Below are positions 7,651 through 15,602 of a stretch of DNA of 34,263 nt, piece after piece. How positions within the stretch are numbered: the stretch's first letter is position 1; every line of letters starts with the position of its first letter. Under the pieces are notes generated by a model that was not told the DNA's origin, searched no databases, and saw nothing but the letters and a program-made list of their open reading frames with translations. Position numbers and translations under genes: made by a program. This DNA is from a virus: IMG/VR virus record IMGVR_UViG_3300042860_001377, positions 1-34,263 of that record, one strand, 5' to 3'.

Positions 7651-7959
7651 CTACGCGCTCGGGTATGCGACGCCGTCGTAGCTCCAGCCCACCCAGTCTT
7701 CGTTTGTCTGGCTTTCAGTGACTTTGGTCACGATCACCTTTCCAGTCACCCCGGTTGGCTCTCCTGTGGATCCGCCAATGACGACGCCAGAAGGAAGGTC
7801 GCCCTTGCCCTTCACAGAAAACGCAAAGCTGGTGTCCACGTTTCGAGCGGCACCATGTGTTCCGTCTTTTTTGATGAGCTCTTTGACTTCAGCGGTCAGG
7901 CTGACATCAACGGACTCGACGTACTCCCCAGTGATTTTAGTGATTCCGAAAGTGCTCAT
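7651..7959 (-). CDS. Tail tube-like structural protein, copy 2
   Basis: A 102-residue, beta-rich protein starting MSTFGITKITGEYVES. The opening and overall layout resemble the upstream neighbour at 7965-8270 (MPTFGVTSTFGVT). The pattern of short strands and the 'SVKGKG' and 'VTKVTESQTNEDW' stretches recalls small phage tail tube proteins. It lies between the tail completion gene and the chaperones, where the tube subunit is expected. The start at 7959 sits in a CATATG context. Which of the two paralogues is the main tube subunit cannot be told from sequence alone. Confidence 0.6.
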   Translation of the reverse strand: MSTFGITKITGEYVESVDVSLTAEVKELIKKDGTHGAARNVDTSFAFSVKGKGDLPSGVVIGGSTGEPTGVTGKVIVTKVTESQTNEDWVGWSYDGVAYPSA

Positions 7960-7964
7960 ATGGT

Positions 7965-8270
7965 TTAGTCAAAAAGAGTTCCCACAACTTCCGAGGTAGG
8001 AAAGTCGTCGTTGGTTTCGTTGAATTTCGTGCTGGTCAGAGTCAAGGTGGAGAAGTCCGCAGCGGAAGGGACAACGGTTGCCAGTGCGGCGGCGCCCTTG
8101 GATCTCACGGTGATTGTGGTTTTGCTCCTAGGCTTTTGCCTGGCCTCTTCCACTTTGCCTTCCGGCCCCTTGATTGTGGCAGTTTCGCACTCCTGTGTTT
8201 TTTCGGAGCTTTGCAAAAAGCCCGTAGGCGCGGTGACTCCAAATGTGCTGGTTACTCCAAAGGTAGGCAT
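7965..8270 (-). CDS. Tail tube-like structural protein, copy 1
   Basis: A 101-residue, beta-rich, threonine-rich protein with the opening MPTFGVTSTFGVTAPTG and a central lysine/arginine-rich stretch (EEARQKPRSKTTITVRSKG). It looks distantly related to the gene immediately downstream, five bases away, which suggests an old tandem duplication. It ends 'NDDFPTSEVVGTLFD'. A tail tube or tube-cap role is inferred from fold-like composition and position. The assignment is tentative. Confidence 0.6.
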   Translation of the reverse strand: MPTFGVTSTFGVTAPTGFLQSSEKTQECETATIKGPEGKVEEARQKPRSKTTITVRSKGAAALATVVPSAADFSTLTLTSTKFNETNDDFPTSEVVGTLFD

Positions 8271-8276
8271 GTGTTT

Positions 8277-8657
8277 TTAGGGTTGCGGGCCGTAGCCCAT
8301 AGTGAATTGCAAATTGGTCACCCAGTGCCGTTCTGTGTTTTGAGCCTCTGAGCTTGTTGGCACAACGCCGTAGACCTGCACCGCAGAACCTGCGCCAGTG
8401 ACACCTTTGATGGCGTCTGTCACTTGCTGCACTAGCTCAATGTGCTGTTGCACCGTGGATTCGTCTGCCTGGCTCATTGCGGCCACCGTCAGCGCCCCAC
8501 GTTGCAGCGGGCCTCCAACAAGCGCGTCTCCACGAAGGTCGAGCAACACGCACGGGAGCGTGATTGACTCGCCATCGTGCGGAAGCCCGATGTAGATGCC
8601 GGGGAAGTCCGGTGCGATCTCGTCGCGGATCACTTCGCACGTTAGCAGGTCGATCAT
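8277..8657 (-). CDS. Putative tail completion / tail terminator protein
   Basis: A 126-residue protein. The start at 8657 (MIDLLTCEVI) was chosen because it makes an ATGA overlap with the upstream gene, although the frame extends ten codons further. The central segment 'GALTVAAMSQADESTVQQHIELVQQVTDAI' reads as a strand followed by a helix, the arrangement seen in minor tail proteins of the lambda gpU and HK97 gp10 type. It sits between the head-tail joining protein and the tail tube-like genes, the expected place for a terminator. The family call is by position and layout. Confidence 0.55.
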   Translation of the reverse strand: MIDLLTCEVIRDEIAPDFPGIYIGLPHDGESITLPCVLLDLRGDALVGGPLQRGALTVAAMSQADESTVQQHIELVQQVTDAIKGVTGAGSAVQVYGVVPTSSEAQNTERHWVTNLQFTMGYGPQP

Positions 8658-8956
8658 CGGCTCGGATCCTCCAGGTACAACGTCCACGAAATAGGATCCT
8701 CGCCAATGTCACCGATGCGCAGCTCCCTGCCGTTAAGCGTCAGCTTTGTGCCCTTTACAGGAGTCGGGAAGCCAGCTTTTTCGAGACGGGCAGAACCAGC
8801 AAAATGCGACTCGAAACCACCGATGGTCAGCGTCTGGCTTTCCTTTTCACTCGCCACTGCAAACACCGTCACGCCTTGATAGACAACGGTGTCCGCTTGC
8901 ATGTAGCCGATAGCGTCGGCCATTGCGGCGGCAGTGATGGCGAGAAACTCGGACAT
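8654..8956 (-). CDS. Head-tail joining protein (gpFII-like)
   Basis: A 100-residue protein with an N-terminal helix (FLAITAAAMADAIGY) followed by a beta-rich body. The C-terminal phrase 'LTLNGRELRIGDIGEDPISW' followed by TLYLEDP is typical of lambda gpFII-type head-tail attachment proteins, where a recessed loop is followed by 'DP...YxLxL'. It follows the capsid gene by one small gene, as in lambda-like genomes. The start at 8956 overlaps the upstream stop as TAATG. Function is inferred. Confidence 0.65.
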   Translation of the reverse strand: MSEFLAITAAAMADAIGYMQADTVVYQGVTVFAVASEKESQTLTIGGFESHFAGSARLEKAGFPTPVKGTKLTLNGRELRIGDIGEDPISWTLYLEDPSR

Positions 8957-9183
8957 TAAATCAGGCTCTCTTTGTTGCGCTTAGAAGCGGGACGCGGTGG
9001 AGGTTGAACATTCACCACCACCAGCGGGCGACCCTTTTTCCGGTCAGGACGATTAAGGATGTGCAGCGAAAGCTCTCCCTTGTCGGGAGTCATCGTCTTA
9101 AATTCGCGCACTGCCGCGTCGTAATCGGTGAAGCTGGCAAGGATCTCCTGCCCCTGAAGAATAACGGTAATCGGTTTGGACAT
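8956..9183 (-). CDS. Small hypothetical protein downstream of capsid
   Basis: A 75-residue protein starting MSKPITVILQ. An upstream TTG at 9198 is also in frame, but the ATG at 9183 is favoured. It has a short beta-like N-terminus and a proline/lysine-rich basic tail (VQPPPRPASKRNKESLI). It lies just after the terminator-like hairpin that follows the capsid gene. No recognisable family. It could be a head decoration or connector accessory, but nothing in the sequence proves that. Confidence 0.55.
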   Translation of the reverse strand: MSKPITVILQGQEILASFTDYDAAVREFKTMTPDKGELSLHILNRPDRKKGRPLVVVNVQPPPRPASKRNKESLI

Positions 9184-9200
9184 AATCGGTTTACACAAAA

Positions 9201-9228
9201 GGGCGGGCAGCGGTTAAGCCACCCGCCC
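9201..9228 (-). terminator. Hairpin terminator after major capsid gene
   Basis: GGGCGGG at 9201-9207 pairs with CCCGCCC at 9222-9228. On the minus strand the stem is followed directly by TTTTGTG. It lies 13 bases past the capsid stop codon and is the expected shape of a Rho-independent terminator, perhaps a partial one that lowers expression of downstream tail genes. Confidence 0.75.
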
Positions 9229-9241
9229 CAGAGTTTAGAAA

Positions 9242-10120
9242 CTACTCAGCAACGATGCGGATGCCCATTTCGGTGCGACCCGCTTGCACTCCATATAATA
9301 TACCAAAGGAGTATACCAAATTTGCAGTTAGGTTGTCGTAGAAACGGCGGAACTGGACCGGAAGGTTCAGGCCGGGGACGACAACGTCAGCGATCTCCGT
9401 GCCCATCTGCTGTGCGCCGGAAGCGTCAACGCGGCGGGCTGCCATCAGGAGCGCGGACTTGTGGAACACAAACCCCCCAAGGCCCTGCCCGTTTGCGTCA
9501 GCGAGGTCGGACTCGTAAACGTCAAACCCAGCAACGCGGGGAATGAAGCCTTCGGTCTTTTCGCGGATGAAGCCGGGGAACTCTGCGCTGTTCAAGCTCT
9601 TCACGAGGCTCGCAAAGTAGGTCGGGTTCAGCACAACCGCACGGCCCATCTGAGGAGCGCCAGCGGCGTTTAGCGAGGCGCGGAGGTCAGCAAGGTCGTC
9701 CCGGTTAAAGTTGCCAGCATTAATGCCCACGCTGTTGAAATTGCTCGATGTAACGAGGTTCCACAGATCGCCAAACATCTTTGCGCCGGTAGCCTGCAAA
9801 GCGGGCTCCACGAAAAGCTGGTTGAGGTCGATGGCGGACTTGCTGCGCTCCAGATCGTTGAACCCGTAAGGGAACCCGAAGAAGTTGGAAAGCGTGATGG
9901 TCTTCGCGACAGTTTCCACACCCTGGGGGCTGTATCCGCCGGAAAGGTCCACGGCAGTCGGCTTGACGGGGTAACGAGTCGTGACGGAAGCGCCTGCGGC
10001 AGAGATGTCTGAGGAGAAATCAACGGCAATCGAATTTAGCGGCGCAAACAAATTTTGAAGCGCGGGGAGCGATTCCTGTGCGATGGCAGCGAGGTTGACC
10101 CCCGCGATGGTATTGGACAT
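9242..10120 (-). CDS. Major capsid protein
   Basis: A 292-residue protein in the position of the major head protein, downstream of the scaffold-like gene and followed by a terminator. It has the HK97-type feel: a helical N-terminus (ALQNLFAPLNSIAVDFSS), an alternating strand region ('VTTRYPVKPTAVDLSGGYSP'), 'VVLNPTYFASLVKSLN', and a late 'GTEIADVVVPGLNLPVQFRRFYD' segment. There are no cysteines. The start at 10120 (MSNTIAGVNL) lacks a clear Shine-Dalgarno and has an A/C-rich leader. The length is normal for a capsid that does not carry a fused scaffold domain. Confidence 0.8.
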   Translation of the reverse strand: MSNTIAGVNLAAIAQESLPALQNLFAPLNSIAVDFSSDISAAGASVTTRYPVKPTAVDLSGGYSPQGVETVAKTITLSNFFGFPYGFNDLERSKSAIDLNQLFVEPALQATGAKMFGDLWNLVTSSNFNSVGINAGNFNRDDLADLRASLNAAGAPQMGRAVVLNPTYFASLVKSLNSAEFPGFIREKTEGFIPRVAGFDVYESDLADANGQGLGGFVFHKSALLMAARRVDASGAQQMGTEIADVVVPGLNLPVQFRRFYDNLTANLVYSFGILYGVQAGRTEMGIRIVAE

Positions 10121-10145
10121 AATGTTATGTTTGTGTGGGGTTTAA

Positions 10146-10553
10146 CTAGCTGAGTTTCAGCGTGGCTTTGTGCTGCGCGTAAAAAGCGTTGCGAGCCTCG
10201 ATTGGGAGGCTGCTATATTCTGCCCAGAGTTCCGAAACGGACTTGGTGGCAGAGACTTGCTCGGACTGAATTGCCACGGGAGCAACTCCCAGATTAGCAA
10301 CGATGGCGTTTGCCTTCGCGGAGGCGTCAGCTTCGGACGCTTTCAATGCGTCGAGTGCTTTTGCCAGATCGAGATTATTTGCGTTTGCAACGTCCAGTGC
10401 GGCGGAGAGTTCAGCGGCGCGGGACTTAAGAGCGTCGAAAGTTGCCACCAGTGCGGTGTGCTCTGCGCTCAGTGCGTTAAGCGCGGCCACGTCTGCCTGC
10501 GCGGCAGATAGCGCGGCCAGCGCGTCGGTCAGGGTGTTAGGAAGATTATCCAT
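10146..10553 (-). CDS. Scaffold-like coiled-coil head protein
   Basis: A 135-residue protein whose first 90 residues are an almost continuous alanine/leucine-rich helix with heptad character (LTDALAALSAAQADVAALNA onward). A short C-terminal domain follows (SVSELWAEYSSLPIEARNAF). Scaffolding proteins are typically helical and lie between protease and capsid genes, as here. It starts at the ATG at 10553, directly after a repeated hairpin leader. A head-fibre or capsid-assembly accessory role is the main alternative. Confidence 0.65.
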   Translation of the reverse strand: MDNLPNTLTDALAALSAAQADVAALNALSAEHTALVATFDALKSRAAELSAALDVANANNLDLAKALDALKASEADASAKANAIVANLGVAPVAIQSEQVSATKSVSELWAEYSSLPIEARNAFYAQHKATLKLS

Positions 10554-10615
10554 CTACCTACCCGAATCGGGACAAGTAAAAGCCCCTCTCCGGGAGAACA
10601 AACCAGAGAGGGGCT
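10554..10615 (-). promoter_or_regulatory. Hairpin leader element, copy A (terminator plus start leader)
   Basis: AGCCCCTCTC at 10581-10590 pairs with GAGAGGGGCT at 10606-10615. On the minus strand this is followed by TTTT, then CTTGTCCCGA, then ten bases and TAGATGG, which contains the start codon of the next gene. The same layout with the same spacing occurs at 13208-13268. The inner bases include a short palindrome (CCCGAATCGGG at 10561-10571). It probably both attenuates transcription after the protease gene and forms a leader for the scaffold gene. Confidence 0.7.
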
Positions 10616-10635
10616 AACGAATGAACCAAGAACAA

Positions 10636-11451
10636 CTAAGCCCCAACCATACCAATCAGTGCTTGGTAAGCAAGCTCTTCCGTCCCGATGTCGTCGATGA
10701 GATTGCCCAGCTTTGCACGCGGCGCGAGGTAAGCGGCGCCGGTCATGTACTCGTCGGAGACGCGGCGGTTGCGGAGGACGTTGCCACGGAACTGGTCGAA
10801 AGAATCGTCCACGAGCTGTTGCAAACTGGCTCGCTGTGCGGGACTCAGAGACGGCCCCATGCCTGCACCTTTAAGAGGTCCCGAGGTGATCGGCTCCCAG
10901 CTTAGTCCCTGCGCTTCGTAAGCGGCGGACTGATCGAGCCAAGGAATGATCGTGCCGATGCTGCCCCACGTTGAGCCCACAGAGCCATACACCTTGTCGC
11001 AACTCACGGCGATGTTATACGCGGCGCTGCACGCCGTGTCGTTGCTGTAGGCTACAATCGGCACCTTGAGAGCTTGTATCAAATCCACCACTTCGGAACA
11101 GCCGGTGCAGTTGCCGCCGGGGGAGTTGATCTCCAGCATGATCCCGCGCACGTTGGCCTCGACGGCCTCCTCGATGTCCTCAGAGATCCATTCGTAGTCC
11201 CACGCACCGCAGCAGGCTTCGAGCGCGGAAATCCCCTTGGCGAGAGTCCCGTCGATGCAGATGTGAGCAATGCCCTGCCCGTCGATCTCCATCTCTTCCC
11301 GCTTGTTCATCATTCCGGCCATCTTCTCATACTCGTCCCCGTTGGCGCGGACCAGTCGGCCTTCCACTAGCTGCCGGACTGCTGCGTATCCGCCGGGGGT
11401 GATTAACCACGGACGGAAGAAAACTTGCTCAATGACGCGCTGGAATTTCAT
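10636..11451 (-). CDS. S49-family head maturation protease (lambda gpC-like)
   Basis: A 271-residue serine peptidase of the SppA/ClpP fold. It shows the oxyanion-type motif 'INSPGG' at residues 108-113, a nucleophile candidate Ser142 in 'TACSAAYNIA', and Lys194 in 'SGPLKGAG'. The 52-residue Ser-Lys spacing equals that of the known Ser147/Lys199 pair of Bacillus SppA. In lambda-like phages such an enzyme trims scaffold and portal during head maturation. Its start (11451) overlaps the portal stop as ATGA. No separate scaffold is fused to its C-terminus, which agrees with a stand-alone scaffold gene downstream. Confidence 0.85.
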   Translation of the reverse strand: MKFQRVIEQVFFRPWLITPGGYAAVRQLVEGRLVRANGDEYEKMAGMMNKREEMEIDGQGIAHICIDGTLAKGISALEACCGAWDYEWISEDIEEAVEANVRGIMLEINSPGGNCTGCSEVVDLIQALKVPIVAYSNDTACSAAYNIAVSCDKVYGSVGSTWGSIGTIIPWLDQSAAYEAQGLSWEPITSGPLKGAGMGPSLSPAQRASLQQLVDDSFDQFRGNVLRNRRVSDEYMTGAAYLAPRAKLGNLIDDIGTEELAYQALIGMVGA

Positions 11452-12947
11452 TCGGTGGGGATGGTTGTCGGCGGATTGCCGTTGGGAGTCAGGAGTCCAA
11501 ACACATCGCGGCTGAGTCCCGAGCGTTGGACGCGCTTGTTGATCTCCAACTCCTCGCGTTCGACTTCGTCAAGGTGCTCCTCGAGGGTCTTGGAACCACT
11601 GGCAAGAATGTCGGTCATGCTGCGCATCCCAGCGCGGTAGGCTTCGATTGCGTCGCGTGATGCGTAGCCGCTGTCAGCGGTTAGCCTGGCAGGCTCGGTA
11701 AAACGGAACTGGTAGGCGCCCCCACGAGAAGCATCGGCGCCGGTGTAGGGAGGAAGGATTCCCAACTCAACAAAGCGGGCAATGGCGAACGCGCACCGGC
11801 GCTTGCAAAATGCCGCTAGGTAAGCGTGTCTCTCTGAAGTGACTCGGTTGACCTGTTCGAGCACGATCCGAGCAGAGGCTCCACCGAGTCGGGACATGTC
11901 CCAGCCAAATTCAGGCGGCCATTGAGCCGCCAGTAGTGCGTTGCGGATGAGGCGTTCCTGTAGCCGGTCCTGCGCTTCCGTCGGAATCTTGGCGTCAATT
12001 TGATTGATCGACTCGCCAGCGTTGGCGGTCAGATATTCAATCCGGCCTCCTGCCATGGGAGTGATCCTCAACCCTGGCCCACACTGTGGCACGTTGTTCT
12101 CGGAAAGCGCCTGGTAAGCATCAGAAGCATCAGCCATGCCTTGCTGGTTGGTCACCAAAAGCCCTATCTTCGCAGCCATCCGAGAAGCGGACTGAATGTC
12201 ATCGCCTAGATCCTTGAGTGAAAGTAGGTCGCGGATGGCAGGAGCAAACGCACTGATACCCCGAACTTGGTCCACCTCGCGGGGATCCATTGTCAGCATA
12301 CACGCCTGGGCGGGAATGTCGCGATCCTCGGACCCATCAGCGGCTTCACCTAAAACACGATAGGCCACTGCGCGGTTTGTCTTTGAAAGGATAACGCCGT
12401 TGTAAATTTTCAACCCACGGTAGCGGCCAGACTCCAAAACGCCCTCGTCATTGCGACTACCAATCTGGTGCCACGGGACCTGCTGCAACTGCGGGTAGCC
12501 GCTGGTGCTGGTTGTCAGGATCGTCAGCAGATCCCCTTCGCGGTCAATGGCGGTGGACTCCAGTCGCAGCCCTTCCCACCAGCTTTTGCCATCGAGGTAG
12601 GCAATCTGGAACCAGTCGAGCAAAACGGCCTCGGCCTGCTTCCCCCACTCTTTATCGGCACCGACAAAAATTGGTCGCATTGCCATCCCAACAGACAGCA
12701 TGCTCTTTTGGTCGATGGCGGCATTTACGACCCCTGTATTCCAATACAATTTGCGCGCCGCACTGTTTAGAGTCCTCCACTCGGAAATGTTAAGTTCCTT
12801 GGAAATACTCTGTGTGTGAGTCCTCCAATACGGTTCACCCCACACGCCCCCTTCAATAAGCCGCTGCCTGCGGTAAGAGTCGTACGCGCCCTGTACCTTT
12901 GGGCCCTTAAATCCCATCAAGGTTTTGAGTTTGTCAAAAAGGCTCAT
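11448..12947 (-). CDS. Portal protein, lambda gpB-like family
   Basis: A 499-residue protein between the gpW-like gene and the protease, matching the lambda order A-W-B-C. The N-terminal 'GAYDSYRRQRLI', the 'LNSAARKLYWNTGVVNAAID' region and the later 'IDAKIPTEAQDRLQERLIRN...AAQWPPEFGWDMS' segment are typical of lambda-type portals. It would form the dodecameric ring for DNA entry and the docking site of the terminase. The start at 12947 sits in a CATATG context with an ATGA overlap upstream. Confidence 0.88.
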   Translation of the reverse strand: MSLFDKLKTLMGFKGPKVQGAYDSYRRQRLIEGGVWGEPYWRTHTQSISKELNISEWRTLNSAARKLYWNTGVVNAAIDQKSMLSVGMAMRPIFVGADKEWGKQAEAVLLDWFQIAYLDGKSWWEGLRLESTAIDREGDLLTILTTSTSGYPQLQQVPWHQIGSRNDEGVLESGRYRGLKIYNGVILSKTNRAVAYRVLGEAADGSEDRDIPAQACMLTMDPREVDQVRGISAFAPAIRDLLSLKDLGDDIQSASRMAAKIGLLVTNQQGMADASDAYQALSENNVPQCGPGLRITPMAGGRIEYLTANAGESINQIDAKIPTEAQDRLQERLIRNALLAAQWPPEFGWDMSRLGGASARIVLEQVNRVTSERHAYLAAFCKRRCAFAIARFVELGILPPYTGADASRGGAYQFRFTEPARLTADSGYASRDAIEAYRAGMRSMTDILASGSKTLEEHLDEVEREELEINKRVQRSGLSRDVFGLLTPNGNPPTTIPTE

Positions 12948-13210
12948 ATGAAAAACGCCTGCGTGCGGCGGACTGGCGCGCTGATGCCTGCGGCTTTGTA
13001 GTTAAGCGCCTGCTGTGCCAGCATTACAACGTCAAGCGGACTGAGTGTGCCGCCCACGTTGAATTGGAACGCGGCGCCGTCGATGGACGATGACACCAGA
13101 GAGCTTTTGCCAGCCAGCACCAAATCGAACTTGCTCGCCACGATGGCACGCAACTCTGCCACGTCCCGCGCGAGGAAAACTTGAAGCAGGAGCTTTTGAT
13201 CAGGAGCCAT
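12944..13210 (-). CDS. gpW-like head-tail connector
   Basis: An 88-residue protein located exactly where lambda places gene W, between the large terminase and portal genes. It has an N-terminal helix (LLLQVFLARDVAELRAIVAS) and ends with a helix that starts 'TLSPLDVVMLAQQAL', then 'PVRRTQAFFI'. gpW closes the portal after packaging and makes the tail-binding surface. It starts at the ATG at 13210, immediately after the second copy of the repeated hairpin leader. Assignment rests mainly on position and size. Confidence 0.65.
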   Translation of the reverse strand: MAPDQKLLLQVFLARDVAELRAIVASKFDLVLAGKSSLVSSSIDGAAFQFNVGGTLSPLDVVMLAQQALNYKAAGISAPVRRTQAFFI

Positions 13211-13268
13211 CTACTTGACGCCTTCGGGACAAGGAAAAGCCCGGACATCCGCACACGCGGAGCCGGGC
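13211..13268 (-). promoter_or_regulatory. Hairpin leader element, copy B
   Basis: GCCCGG at 13239-13244 pairs with CCGGGC at 13263-13268, and an inner stem (TCCGC/GCGGA) with loop ACAC extends it. On the minus strand it is followed by TTTTC, then CTTGTCCCGA, ten bases and TAGATGG with the gpW-like start. It matches copy A at 10554-10615 in layout. It can act as a terminator or attenuator between the large terminase and the gpW-portal block. Confidence 0.7.
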
Positions 13269-13326
13269 ACTAATTTCCGTTGCCTCACCCAGTCGCCCCT
13301 TTCAGGGTGATGGTTGAAAGAGCACG

Positions 13327-15105
13327 CTACTCTGTCGCGGCAGGCTCGTCAACCTCTGGTGCAGTGCTCACCATGTCGGGCAGGATCCCGAGTATCTGGG
13401 CGGCGAGCACGTTCATGGCCTCCGCGTCCCACATATGGTTTGGGCGCCCCGTAGCGGTCCACCGCAGGCGGGTCTTCTTGGTGCGTTTGTCAACGGTAGC
13501 ACGTTTGCGCTCCGAGTTAAGGTGCCGGACGTACTCGGGCGGAGCGTCCTGTGGAAATTCCCACACCGGCGAGCCAGTGTTCCGCAGGTTAGCCAAGATG
13601 TCTTTGATGGGATCGCTGGCCCAATAGAAAAAGGTGACGAACACCCGCTTGCCGTTGCTGTCCCGCGTAGTCGGTGCCACCACCCGATCAGGCGCAGAGT
13701 AATACCGGCGAATCGGTTTCCCATCCGGCCCACGCACGGTAAATTGGTCTTCCGCTCGCCCGATTAATGCGGTCCACCCGTACCGTGCGCAGGTGTCATA
13801 GATCCGCCCATGAAACGAGTTGCCCGCGTCCAGTAGCGTGCGCTTGTCTGGCACCTTTAACCTAGTCTGGATCTCACGGAGCTGGTCCACGGTCAGGATC
13901 TTTCCCGCCCAGAGTAGGCGAGAGTGCCCGTCTTTGAGCCAGACGCGGACGATCCCCCAGAAGTGATCCTGCTGGCAGTCCACGGTAAAAACTCTGGCAG
14001 CCTCCTCGGGCATTGGCCGGCCATCCTGCCATTCGTTCACGAAATACTCTGCGGCCTCGAGTTCCAGCGCGGGAAGTTCTTCCTCCGCTTTCCAAGGCTG
14101 CGCGAGGCGTTGCATGCGGAAATCCTTAGTCGGCTGGAGAACCCCGAGGTGCCGAGCATCGGAAGCCTGGCACCATTGAATCACGAGATCGCTCCAGCGG
14201 ATCCAATAGACCGATTGCGCCGAGACGCGGCGGGAGCGGTAGCCTTCAACGTGGTCATTCCCCTCGCTGATCCACTCACTGCGCTGGGTCAGTGCCCGAC
14301 GTGCTGCCATTGTGTCAGGAGTGACGTGCTGGCAGTGCGGGCACTCATGGCGCACTGATTTGACAAGTTCGCCCCAGTTCCACTCGCCGTTGGCGTTCTT
14401 GGCCTCGTCGTATTTGATGTCTACCCACTCGGGCTTGACCCACGCCTCGCAGCCGGGGCAGCGGTGGCACCAGGTAAACTCTTCGCCAGATCGCCACTCC
14501 TCGCTGAGTTGATGCGGTTCCTCATAGCTTTGAGAAGTCAGGAGCGCGTAGCCGTTCCAGCGGTCATGCAACCGCTTTTTGAACTGCGTAATTAGGTCCG
14601 AGTATTGCCAACACTCGTCGAGAAACAAAGCCTGCACACTCTTTTCCTGCGCGTTGCTGCTGTTTGCGCCCCCGAGCATTAGCGGCATGTGTGCGAAATA
14701 GATTCCGTCCTTTTTGGTGTGATGCCTGCTTGTTGGCATCAACCCTTTGAGCGGTTCGCACGCGTTGATAACCGGCAGCAGCCTAGTCGCCATCCATTCG
14801 GCGCTGGTCTGGTCGGTCTGCGTGATCGAAAGCATCGGCCCCGGTTGTTGCGCCACTGCCCAGCATACCAAGGCTTCGAGTGCGGTTGATTTGCCTGCGC
14901 CGGTGCAGGCTTGCACGAAGGTTTGGCGGCAGGTCGGATCCGCGAAGTCGTGAATCACGGCGTTCCACCAGGGCGCGGTGCTGCGGTCGAAATGGGTCGA
15001 GCGGGACGAGTGCGGGAAACGCACGTTTTGCTCCAGCCAGTCGAGCGGGTCACCGGAATAGGCGAGGCGGACTCCAGCGCGAGCGCCGTCAAGGAACGGA
15101 TTCAT
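13327..15105 (-). CDS. Terminase large subunit (lambda gpA family)
   Basis: A 592-residue packaging motor and nuclease. The Walker A is CTGAGKST at residues 67-74, and the Walker B with catalytic carboxylates is FLDE, with Asp163 and Glu164. A zinc-ribbon-like insert has CxxC pairs at about 213-219 and 255-258, as in gpA-type terminases. Nuclease-region acids are in 'FTVDCQQDHFWG' near 378 and 'LLDAG' near 436. It works with the small subunit encoded just upstream (ATGA overlap at 15102-15105). gpA-type enzymes usually cut at cos sites, which would predict cohesive ends. Confidence 0.9.
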   Translation of the reverse strand: MNPFLDGARAGVRLAYSGDPLDWLEQNVRFPHSSRSTHFDRSTAPWWNAVIHDFADPTCRQTFVQACTGAGKSTALEALVCWAVAQQPGPMLSITQTDQTSAEWMATRLLPVINACEPLKGLMPTSRHHTKKDGIYFAHMPLMLGGANSSNAQEKSVQALFLDECWQYSDLITQFKKRLHDRWNGYALLTSQSYEEPHQLSEEWRSGEEFTWCHRCPGCEAWVKPEWVDIKYDEAKNANGEWNWGELVKSVRHECPHCQHVTPDTMAARRALTQRSEWISEGNDHVEGYRSRRVSAQSVYWIRWSDLVIQWCQASDARHLGVLQPTKDFRMQRLAQPWKAEEELPALELEAAEYFVNEWQDGRPMPEEAARVFTVDCQQDHFWGIVRVWLKDGHSRLLWAGKILTVDQLREIQTRLKVPDKRTLLDAGNSFHGRIYDTCARYGWTALIGRAEDQFTVRGPDGKPIRRYYSAPDRVVAPTTRDSNGKRVFVTFFYWASDPIKDILANLRNTGSPVWEFPQDAPPEYVRHLNSERKRATVDKRTKKTRLRWTATGRPNHMWDAEAMNVLAAQILGILPDMVSTAPEVDEPAATE

Positions 15106-15602
15106 AAGCCCTCGATGGAATGGCGAGCGTTCGCCTTGAGTAGTTCAATGCGAGCCCGCAGTTTTGGTTGGATGTCGGCCTCGGTCAATCCGGCCAGTTG
15201 TCCAGGCAGGTCGCCAACCAGCGCGTCAAGTTCCGAGCACCAAACAGAGACGATCCGCGTTGCGGTTTCTCGCATTTCATCCACCGGCACCAGTTCGCCT
15301 TTTTCGCGGGCAATGATAATGGAGAGCCTTTCAATCTCTTTCGCCAGCTTCTGGGTTCTGGCTTCTTTGTAGTCGAGCACCGGCTCGGCAGGCTTTGCCG
15401 TGTTCGGCGGCTCTGGCTTTGGCTTGGCAAGCGGCGGCTCTACAATTCTGTCGGCGGTGTAGGCTTTGCGCCATGCTTCCTGCTCTTCAGTAGACCAATC
15501 CCTGTTAAACCCTTTCCTCTCCCAATACTGCACCGCAGAAGTGTTTACGCCAAAATGCTTGGCGACTTGGCTATATGACGTGCGTTTATTCTGGTTTGCC
15601 AC
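15102..15602 (-). CDS. Terminase small subunit (Nu1-like)
   Basis: A 166-residue protein with an N-terminal helix-turn-helix (SQVAKHFGVNTSAVQYWERK) of the Nu1 type, a proline-rich linker (PPLAKPKPEPPNTAKPAEP), a central coiled coil and a C-terminal region that would bind the large subunit. It reads MANQNKRTSY from a GTG start at 15602. This non-ATG start may help keep the small subunit at low level. It would recognise the packaging site, which in lambda lies just upstream of this gene. Confidence 0.8.
   Translation of the reverse strand: MANQNKRTSYSQVAKHFGVNTSAVQYWERKGFNRDWSTEEQEAWRKAYTADRIVEPPLAKPKPEPPNTAKPAEPVLDYKEARTQKLAKEIERLSIIIAREKGELVPVDEMRETATRIVSVWCSELDALVGDLPGQLAGLTEADIQPKLRARIELLKANARHSIEGL

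Noticed and set aside
9201-9228. GC hairpin after capsid as an operator
   Set aside because: Its stem is followed by TTTT in the transcription direction and lies just behind a high-level gene, so a terminator explains it better.
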